Below, one piece after another: positions 1-4,461 of a stretch of 7,318 nt of DNA. Both the position numbers and the translations under genes were made by a program. The notes under the pieces are model-generated. The model worked only from the letters and a program-made list of their open reading frames with translations. It did not search any database and was not told where the DNA came from. Source of the stretch: Sphingobium sp. (GTDB taxonomy: Bacteria; Pseudomonadota; Alphaproteobacteria; Sphingomonadales; Sphingomonadaceae); NCBI RefSeq assembly GCF_003248505.1, contig NZ_QFOA01000114.1:1-7318 (forward strand), in the 5' to 3' direction. Each line of letters opens with the position of its first letter. Position 1 is the first letter of the stretch.

Positions 1-75
1 GCCACACTTCTTCTCTCAAGTCTTTTAAGCATGGCACGGGGACAGCGCCGGCCTCAAGGACGACGGGGCCCCACC

Positions 76-136
76 ATTTTTTTCGGCAGGCAGGCGGCAG
101 CCCGTTCATACTTGGCCGACGCGTGCCGAAAAAAAT
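76..136. repeat. Perfect 13-bp inverted repeat with A/T runs
   Basis: ATTTTTTTCGGCA at 76-88 is exactly the reverse complement of TGCCGAAAAAAAT at 124-136, with a 35-base spacer. As RNA it would fold into a 13-bp stem; as DNA it could be a paired protein-binding site. The seven-base T run is on the outside of the left arm rather than after a stem, so it is not an ordinary intrinsic terminator for the + strand. Function unknown. Confidence 0.7.
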
Positions 137-213
137 CGTGACCCCCATCGCCGCTTCGCGGTCGGGGCTGCGCCCTGATCCTTGACCCCGTCACTCGGAG
201 CCCGTGCAGGGGG

Positions 214-243
214 GAAAACCTCTTTCAATCATAGGAGGTTTTC
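214..243 (+). promoter_or_regulatory. Hairpin covering the Shine-Dalgarno of the DUF2493 gene
   Basis: GAAAACCTC (214-222) is the perfect reverse complement of GAGGTTTTC (235-243). The stem can be extended inward by a T-G wobble (223-234) and a T-A pair (224-233), leaving an eight-base loop at 225-232. The right arm contains the whole AGGAGG ribosome binding site (233-238) and ends on the base before the ATG at 244. In the mRNA this would hide a very strong SD. That implies translation needs the hairpin to open, by temperature, a bound protein or RNA, or an arriving ribosome. The pairing is seen; regulation is inferred. It could also act at the DNA level as an operator. Confidence 0.6.
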
Positions 244-1227
244 ATGACCAAGGCATTCCGTTCCGTCCGTAGCTTCACCGAGATCGCCGCTCTCATTGCC
301 GACGAGAGCGCGGTTACGTCCGACAGCTTTCTCGCCGCATTCGAGACGGACCTTGATGGCGTGAGGGTGAGCCGGGACGACGAAGAGCGCGCAGGGCACA
401 TGCCCGATGCGACGCAAGTCCAGTTCGCGGTCGAGTTGATCGTGACGACGCTCTTCGACGTTCTACGGGATAGCAGGCTGGAGAAGGTGGCAGGGCGCAT
501 CGCGTGGGGCATCGTTCACAGTTTCCATCGGGTGAGCGATCAGGCAGCGGGACAAGCCGATGGCGCGGCAAGGCAGATGCGCGATCTTCTCCGGCAGGTT
601 GACGGTAGCGAAATCCACGCCGTGGAGCTGGAGCGCGCGCATGAGGAGCTGGCCTTTCTCGACGAGGCTGCAGACGCTCTGGCCTGCATGCGGGACCATG
701 CCGCAGCGGTTTATCATAACGAGACCGGCAGGCCCTGGTCGGCGCCAAGGGCGACGTTGGTATCTTCCAAGCGAACTGCCAGCGTCATCAACGGGACGGA
801 CTATCTCGCGGCGCGACGCCAGCGCCGGATCGGACAGCATCACCCCGAAGGACCGTTGGTGGTTTTCTCCGGCGGAAGTCAGTGGGCGGACCCGGAGCCG
901 ATCTGGAAGGCACTGTCGAGGGCCAAGGCGACCCGGCCGCAAATGGTGCTTCTGACCACGGCCCAGAATAGCGGCGGCGACGCAATTGCCGAGGCGTGGG
1001 CGGCAAAGACCAGGACGCCGGTGGTGAAACTGGGCATCGACAAAGCGCGCTGGGGAAATCGCGCCGGGTTCGTGCGCAACGACCAGATTGCGCGGTTGCG
1101 GCCAGTCGAGGCCATCGTCGCTGAAGGGAGCGGCATCCAGGCTCAGCTGGTGAGGGTGATGCGTTCCATCGGTGTCGCGCCGGTGTTACTCTCACTCTAT
1201 GGCGGCCCTTCGCGTTGGGCTGACTGA
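244..1227 (+). CDS. DUF2493 (SLOG-like) domain protein, plasmid-associated
   Basis: The protein has 327 residues. The start is fixed by AGGAGG at 233-238, five bases before the ATG. Residues about 1-170 look helical and charged, without a signal peptide or membrane segment, and include a VDGSEIHAVELE stretch (119-130) of the kind I recall from alphaproteobacterial plasmid members. Residues about 204-316 resemble DUF2493: a first strand ending in a glycine turn (VVFSGGSQWAD, 206-216), a second loop with NSGGDAIAEAWA (242-253), then RAGFVRNDQIARL (273-285) and AEGSGIQAQLV (293-303). Family knowledge: DUF2493 is a Rossmann-like fold related to the nucleotide-binding SLOG superfamily, and its substrate is unknown. 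It stands alone between a structured leader and a strong terminator, so it is its own transcription unit. Such genes often lie near relaxase genes on alphaproteobacterial plasmids, but a role in transfer is not shown. Ligand and function remain open. Confidence 0.85.
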   Translation: MTKAFRSVRSFTEIAALIADESAVTSDSFLAAFETDLDGVRVSRDDEERAGHMPDATQVQFAVELIVTTLFDVLRDSRLEKVAGRIAWGIVHSFHRVSDQAAGQADGAARQMRDLLRQVDGSEIHAVELERAHEELAFLDEAADALACMRDHAAAVYHNETGRPWSAPRATLVSSKRTASVINGTDYLAARRQRRIGQHHPEGPLVVFSGGSQWADPEPIWKALSRAKATRPQMVLLTTAQNSGGDAIAEAWAAKTRTPVVKLGIDKARWGNRAGFVRNDQIARLRPVEAIVAEGSGIQAQLVRVMRSIGVAPVLLSLYGGPSRWAD

Positions 1228-1242
1228 AGCGACGAAGGATAT

Positions 1243-1286
1243 GCGGGAGCTGTCGGGCGCGGGTCCGATAGCTCCCGCTTTTTTTT
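1243..1286 (+). terminator. Rho-independent terminator of the DUF2493 gene
   Basis: A 14-bp stem pairs 1243-1256 with 1265-1278 (GCGGGAGCTGTCGG against TCCGATAGCTCCCGC, with one G-T wobble at 1252/1269). It has an eight-base loop and runs straight into eight Ts (1279-1286). It begins 16 bases after the stop codon. On the opposite strand no T run follows the stem, so it works for + strand transcripts only and does not terminate the convergent small gene. Confidence 0.93.
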
Positions 1287-1414
1287 GTCTGTCGCTCTAT
1301 GTCGTTTCCCTCAAGGACAGGCGCTGCGCGCCCGTCCCGTCGGGCAACGATGCCGCATTCCTTGGAACGCGGGCCTCCTGCGCGCGGCTTCGCCGTGCTC
1401 GTCGCAGGGACGCC
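1287..1414. other. Short intergenic stretch between convergent genes
   Basis: No gene is supported. The one structure seen is a 7-bp hairpin with a TTC loop (1382-1388 pairing with 1392-1398), inside an outer CTGC/GCAG pair (1378-1381 and 1404-1407). It lies just past the 3' end of the minus-strand gene but has no T run on that strand, so I do not call it a terminator. Confidence 0.5.
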
Positions 1415-1675
1415 CTATGGGCGCTTTTCCGGTTGGGATTTTGAGGCTGGCGCAAGGCTTTTCAATGCAGCGATAGCGGCTGGCCCACCCACCCGGATCG
1501 CCTGCTGAAGCAGGTCGCGAAAGTCTCTTTCGCTGAGCTTCTCTACCTCCATGTCGCTTATGATGGAGGCATATTTGCCGCGCAGAGCGCGGCGGGCGTC
1601 AAGGATCTCTTGCGCTATTTTCGTCTGGCGCGCTTCGAGGTCTGCGAGCCGATCACGGTCATTCAACTTGGGCAT
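1415..1675 (-). CDS. Small coiled-coil plasmid protein (DUF6437-like), possible transfer accessory
   Basis: The protein has 86 residues. The start is supported by AAGGA on the minus strand, ending six bases before the ATG (CAT at 1673-1675). Residues about 3-32 (LNDRDRLADLEARQTKIAQEILDARRALR in parts) form a strongly charged helix with coiled-coil spacing. Residues 48-66 (LSERDFRDLLQQAIRVGGP) form a second helix, and the tail is short, basic and proline-containing. It has no signal peptide or membrane segment. From memory it resembles the small DUF6437 proteins of sphingomonads. The overall plan also recalls the small TraC/TraD relaxosome proteins beside oriT in rhizobial plasmids, but I cannot show homology. 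It is transcribed away from the proposed oriT, divergently from the relaxase operon, a common position for an oriT-binding or regulatory protein. Function is not known from the sequence. Confidence 0.75.
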   Translation of the reverse strand: MPKLNDRDRLADLEARQTKIAQEILDARRALRGKYASIISDMEVEKLSERDFRDLLQQAIRVGGPAAIAALKSLAPASKSQPEKRP

Positions 1676-1715
1676 TGATCATCCTTTCACATTGGATGGT
1701 CTGCCCGCCGACCAC

Positions 1716-1744
1716 AATATCGAGGATCATCGCGATGAATGCAA
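1716..1744 (-). promoter_or_regulatory. Weak promoter with a 12-bp palindrome, for the minus-strand gene
   Basis: Read on the minus strand, TTGCAT (complement of 1739-1744) and GATATT (complement of 1716-1721) are separated by exactly 17 bases. They match the -35 and -10 consensus in about three and four of six bases. The spacer contains a perfect 12-bp palindrome, TCATCGCGATGA (1727-1738), placed where a repressor would block RNA polymerase. The boxes are poor, so the promoter is tentative; the palindrome is certain. Confidence 0.35.
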
Positions 1745-1784
1745 TCTGTTGCACAGATCGATTTGCTGCTACTGCGTTCCGCAG
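1744..1784. repeat. Two perfect short hairpins with three-base loops
   Basis: ATCTGT-TGC-ACAGAT occupies 1744-1758 and CTGCG-TTC-CGCAG occupies 1772-1784. Both are perfect and have three-base loops, like the ACGCC-CAT-GGCGT element at 1868-1880. They may be accessory protein sites at the edge of the proposed oriT or structures in the 5' leader of the minus-strand transcript. Each alone could arise by chance. Confidence 0.5.
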
Positions 1785-1863
1785 GAAAGGAAATCCCCTC
1801 CGGGCTGCCCCGCGCCTTCCGGCACGAGGCAGCGCAGCGGGGCGAGCCCGCTGCGAAGAGGGG

Positions 1864-2061
1864 ACGCACGCCCATGGCGTATTGTAATGCACCGTACGCA
1901 CGGGTGCTGCGGGCGCGAATCGCAAGGATATCTGCGGGTCTTGGCCCGGTGCCCGTTGGTGCCGGTGTCGCCTTTCTCAGCGGGAATTGGCACCAGATGG
2001 TCACCGGCCGGGAACAATGCGGGGCTAAGTCTTTGATAAGATTTGGCACCATGTGGGTGCC
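1864..2061. other. Candidate origin of transfer (oriT) of the MobF system
   Basis: Two nick arrangements are possible. (a) On the minus strand, GGCACC-CACAT-GGTGCC (complement of 2061-2045) is followed by AAATCTTATC. Known R388 biology: the TrwC recognition hairpin has stem CGCACC/GGTGCG with a GAAA loop, then TATTGTCT before the nick. Five of six stem pairs agree, and the nick would fall near 2036-2041. The leading strand would then enter away from the operon, so the transfer genes go last, as usual. (b) On the + strand, ACGCC-CAT-GGCGT (1868-1880) runs into ATTGTAATG, giving GCGTATTGT (1877-1885 area), the same nine bases as in R388. That polarity would send the operon first. ACGCACG repeats at 1864-1870 and 1896-1902 flank it. 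The region is likely oriT; the exact nick is unresolved. Confidence 0.5.
1948..2061. repeat. Five GGTGCC/GGCACC hexamers, candidate relaxosome binding sites
   Basis: GGTGCC lies at 1948-1953, 1958-1963 and 2056-2061; GGCACC lies at 1989-1994 and 2045-2050. Longer matches occur: TTGGCACCA is repeated at 1987-1995 and 2043-2051, and TGGTGCC (1957-1963) pairs with GGCACCA (1989-1995). The GCACC/GGTGC core is also present at 1889-1893 and 1903-1907. Such clustered, mixed-orientation sites suit binding by the relaxase or the RHH protein encoded just downstream. Confidence 0.65.
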
Positions 2062-2065
2062 TGCT

Positions 2066-2110
2066 GCCTGAATGTAAGGCATTGAGATCGCCTGAAATTC
2101 CGGGTATAGA
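2066..2110 (+). promoter_or_regulatory. Operon promoter with flanking GCCTGAA direct repeats
   Basis: TTGAGA (2082-2087, five of six to the -35 consensus) and TATAGA (2105-2110, four of six to the -10) are exactly 17 bases apart. Transcription would start near 2117, about 40 bases before the TTG start at 2159. GCCTGAA occurs at 2066-2072 and again at 2090-2096, 24 bases apart, so one copy lies upstream of the -35 box and one inside the spacer. That is a plausible operator for the RHH protein; TrwA of R388 is known to repress its own operon. Autoregulation here is inferred. Confidence 0.65.
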
Positions 2111-2158
2111 GGCCTGGCTTCACCCCATTTGGACAGGCAACGAACAGGAGTTCGGCGC

Positions 2159-2461
2159 TTGCCCAGGATCAATATCAGATTGAAGGACGCCCTCCATGGG
2201 CGTCTCGTCGCCGGCGCCCGATCGGCGCGGCTCAGCGTTCCAGAATATGTTCGCGACATCCTCGATCGGTTCGAAGGGGTCGATGCCGGCGGCTATCATG
2301 GTCGCTTCGATGAGGTGCAGGCGACCCTCATCCAAGTCTTCGCCATTCTGGCCGCTTCGGTCGGAACGCGACGCCCCGATATTCTCCAGAAGGGCATGGA
2401 TGATGCCCGCGCTCTACTCCTCGAACGGGGGCTACTCGCGTCCGAAGATGGTGCGCTATGA
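2159..2461 (+). CDS. Ribbon-helix-helix relaxosome accessory protein, TrwA-like
   Basis: I choose the TTG at 2159 because AGGAG (2146-2150) sits eight bases upstream and the protein then opens with MPRINIRLKDALHGRL, the normal N-terminal strand and first helix of the RHH fold. This gives 100 residues. A TTG at 2129 would add ten residues but has no SD. Residues about 2-9 form the DNA-contacting strand, about 10-21 and 26-36 (SVPEYVRDILDRF) the two helices, and the rest is a helical oligomerisation or partner domain. By position and fold it matches TrwA of R388 (121 residues), which binds oriT, stimulates the relaxase and coupling protein, and represses the operon. I infer the same roles. Its stop overlaps the next start (ATGA at 2458-2461), so translation is coupled. 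A generic CopG-type repressor is the alternative. Confidence 0.8.
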   Translation: MPRINIRLKDALHGRLVAGARSARLSVPEYVRDILDRFEGVDAGGYHGRFDEVQATLIQVFAILAASVGTRRPDILQKGMDDARALLLERGLLASEDGAL

Positions 2462-4461
2462 GCATCTTTCGCAACGACACGCTGGGCTCCTGGACTCGTG
2501 GTGGCCAGGCCATCGTTCACAATGTGAGGATGACCACCCAAGTATTCTTCCAGACCTCGCTTGCGGGCCTCGCCATCTGGGTTGGCGGCATCATTTGGTA
2601 TGTCCTCGAAAAATCGAGCGACTATCAGCGCTTCGTTGCGATGAAGATCGCCGAAGCTACGCTGAAGAGCGATGTGCCGGGCGGCGCGCCGATCCTTTTC
2701 AGGACCCCGGCTGGTCGCCAATATTGGACGACCTCGGACATGCTGCTGGCCTCTCCCATCGCCAAAAAGACCATGCAGGCGATGGAGCAGCATCTGATTT
2801 ATGGGGCTGCCCTGTCAGGTGCCTTCGCCGCGGTCATGCTTCTTTGGGCCTGGTTCTATTTCACCCGAACCGGGAAGGGACTCGGCTCCAATCAGTTCAT
2901 TCGGGGCGCCCGGTTCGGCACAGCCCGACAACTGCGCCGTCTGCTGTGGCGCTCGCGGCGGGGAAGTTTCGCCATCGGCGGCGTACCGGTCCCGGCCGAG
3001 TTTGAGCCTGAGCATATCCTGATCTGCGGGGCGCCGGGAACGGGCAAGACCAACATCATCGTCAAGATGCTGGCGGGGATGCGCGGGAAGGGGCGCCGGG
3101 CAATCGTGTTCGATACAGCCGGCACCTTCGTCGAGAAATTCTACCGGCCGGGACACGACATATTGCTGAACCCGCTCGACGCCCGAGCGGATAGCTGGTC
3201 CCCTTGGGTCGATGTGCCGCGCGACTATCATTATGATCAGATCGCGGAGTCGACGATACCGGACAAGGGCGGCGACCCCTTCTGGACGAAGGCGGCGCGA
3301 GGCACATTGGTCGCTGTCTTCCGCAAACTTGCCAAGAACAGGCAAATGCTGATTTCTGTCTTGCTCGACACCCTGCTTCGGAGCCCCTTGAAGACGCTGG
3401 CCGCCTTTGCAGAAGGGACCGATGCCGCCGCGTTCATCTCCATGGAGGGGGACCGCACCTCCGCAGGTATTCGCGCCGAGCTGGCTTCCGTCGTGCGCAG
3501 CTTCTCTTATCTGGACGACACACTGGATGGTTTCTCGGTGCGCGACTGGGTCGCCAATGAAGAGGATGACAGCTGGCTGTTCATCACGGTCAAAGCCGAT
3601 CAGCTCCCCTCCCTGCGGCCACTCGTGACGGTCTGGCTCGACATCGCGATCAGCGCGATCATGAGCCTTCCGCCTGACCAGAAGCGGCGGCTCTATTGTG
3701 TCATCGATGAGTTGCCGACGCTCCAGCGGCTGCCCTCGCTCAGTGACTTCCTGGCGCGCGCCCGCAAATATGGCGGATGCGGCATATTGGGATGCCAGTC
3801 CTATCCCCAGCTGGAGGCAACCTATGGCATCCAGGATGCGGCGGCGATCACCGGCTATTGCTCGACCTGGGTCGCGCTACGAGCGAACGACACACCCACG
3901 GCGAAGCATGTCTCGGAGAATTTAGGGCAGGTCGAGCAGGTGGAGGCCAATGAGGGCATGTCCTATGGGGTCAACGACATGCGGGACGGCGTCAATCTCT
4001 CCCGCATGCAGGTCACCCGTCCGCTGGTCATGCACACCGAGGTTACGAACCTTCCCAACCTGTCGGGCTTCCTCCGGTTCGGGAGAAACCTGCCCGTCGT
4101 CCATTTCCGGGATCGATATAATGGCCTGCCGACGATCGAGCCGGCATTCGTTGAGCGAACCGAACCAGCCAAGCGTTTCGATGACAGCAACGATCCGGCT
4201 CAGCCTGAGACGCCACCGCAACGGAAGCGTCGTCGGGCTGAGAAGAAAGCGGTATCTGAGCCGGAGCTGCCTCTGGCGAGCAATTCCCCCAAAGAGCCGG
4301 CACCCGATGAGCCGCTCACCGATGAAGGCAACGACGTGTCGGAACCGGCAGGGGACGCCCCGATTGTCGATCCGCCCAAGCTCCTTGGACCAAGAAGTGG
4401 TTTCAACCTCCACAAACATAGCCGGTCCAACGGCCAGCGAGACGATGCGAGGCCGGCATGA
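2458..4461 (+). CDS. Type IV coupling protein (VirD4/TraD/TrwB family ATPase)
   Basis: This 667-residue inner-membrane ATPase links the relaxosome to the type IV secretion channel and helps drive DNA export. Two membrane segments are visible (about 31-50 and 113-135) with a ~60-residue periplasmic segment between them. Walker A is GAPGTGKT (191-198), and the Walker B strand is RLYCVIDELPTL (411-422) with D417-E418. GCQSYPQLEATYG (445-457) and the TAKHVSENLG region (481-490) match the C-terminal RecA-like core of TraD-type proteins. After about residue 565 the sequence becomes a disordered tail: a basic cluster (KRRRAEKK, 590-597) followed by a Pro/Glu/Asp-rich stretch. TrwB (507 residues) lacks so long a tail. 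Such tails in TraD proteins can contact partners, but that is not shown here. The start is the ATG in the ATGA overlap and has no strong SD, consistent with translational coupling. All core motifs are intact. Confidence 0.93.
   Translation: MSIFRNDTLGSWTRGGQAIVHNVRMTTQVFFQTSLAGLAIWVGGIIWYVLEKSSDYQRFVAMKIAEATLKSDVPGGAPILFRTPAGRQYWTTSDMLLASPIAKKTMQAMEQHLIYGAALSGAFAAVMLLWAWFYFTRTGKGLGSNQFIRGARFGTARQLRRLLWRSRRGSFAIGGVPVPAEFEPEHILICGAPGTGKTNIIVKMLAGMRGKGRRAIVFDTAGTFVEKFYRPGHDILLNPLDARADSWSPWVDVPRDYHYDQIAESTIPDKGGDPFWTKAARGTLVAVFRKLAKNRQMLISVLLDTLLRSPLKTLAAFAEGTDAAAFISMEGDRTSAGIRAELASVVRSFSYLDDTLDGFSVRDWVANEEDDSWLFITVKADQLPSLRPLVTVWLDIAISAIMSLPPDQKRRLYCVIDELPTLQRLPSLSDFLARARKYGGCGILGCQSYPQLEATYGIQDAAAITGYCSTWVALRANDTPTAKHVSENLGQVEQVEANEGMSYGVNDMRDGVNLSRMQVTRPLVMHTEVTNLPNLSGFLRFGRNLPVVHFRDRYNGLPTIEPAFVERTEPAKRFDDSNDPAQPETPPQRKRRRAEKKAVSEPELPLASNSPKEPAPDEPLTDEGNDVSEPAGDAPIVDPPKLLGPRSGFNLHKHSRSNGQRDDARPA

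Larger units (their letters stand above)
1..243. other. Gene-free structured leader upstream of the DUF2493 gene
   Basis: I see no supported gene here. A 36-codon frame from the ATG at 31 ends at 140, but it has no Shine-Dalgarno and no recognisable protein. The stretch holds a perfect 13-bp inverted repeat with seven-base A/T runs (76-88 and 124-136), a small CCGC-TTC-GCGG hairpin (151-161) flanked by CCCC (142-145) and GGGG (164-167), and the SD-covering hairpin listed separately. TTGACC at 182-187 matches a -35 box in five of six bases, but no credible -10 lies 16-18 bases downstream, so the promoter of the next gene is not located. It may sit further upstream or be non-sigma70-like. Confidence 0.6.
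1676..2158. other. Gene-free intergenic region with the likely oriT and two outward promoters
   Basis: This 483-base stretch separates two divergent transcription units. Frames that cross it on either strand lack ribosome binding sites and recognisable protein features, so I treat it as non-coding. From left to right it holds the minus-strand promoter and palindrome (1716-1744), two perfect short hairpins (1744-1758 and 1772-1784), a hairpin followed by GTATTGT (1868-1885), five GGTGCC/GGCACC hexamers (1948-2061), a compact hairpin (2045-2061), and a good + strand promoter (2082-2110). This density of structure, placed directly upstream of a TrwA-TrwB-TrwC type operon, is what an origin of transfer looks like. 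Confidence 0.7.

Noticed and set aside
31..140. A 36-codon frame starting at the ATG at 31
   Set aside because: No SD, no recognisable sequence, and it runs through the 13-bp inverted repeat, which better explains its lysine/phenylalanine codons.
1243..1286. The DUF2493 terminator acting bidirectionally for the convergent minus-strand gene
   Set aside because: On the minus strand the stem is followed by ATATCC rather than a T run.
52..1318. CCTCAAGGAC repeated at 52-61 and 1309-1318, flanking the DUF2493 gene, as possible cassette boundaries
   Set aside because: A ten-base repeat is expected several times by chance in a window of this size, and the matching does not extend outward.
1739..2071. 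A 110-codon open frame on the + strand in the same region
   Set aside because: No ribosome binding site and no recognisable protein; it is covered by hairpins and repeats that explain the sequence better.
2129..2158. An upstream TTG start at 2129 for the RHH protein
   Set aside because: No SD precedes it, whereas AGGAG lies eight bases before the TTG at 2159, which also gives the normal RHH N-terminus.
1687..2259. A 190-codon open frame on the minus strand across the intergenic region
   Set aside because: It has no SD, its composition is Arg/Pro/Ser-rich as expected of an antisense frame in GC-rich DNA, it runs through the operon promoter and oriT-like repeats, and it overlaps the RHH gene start.
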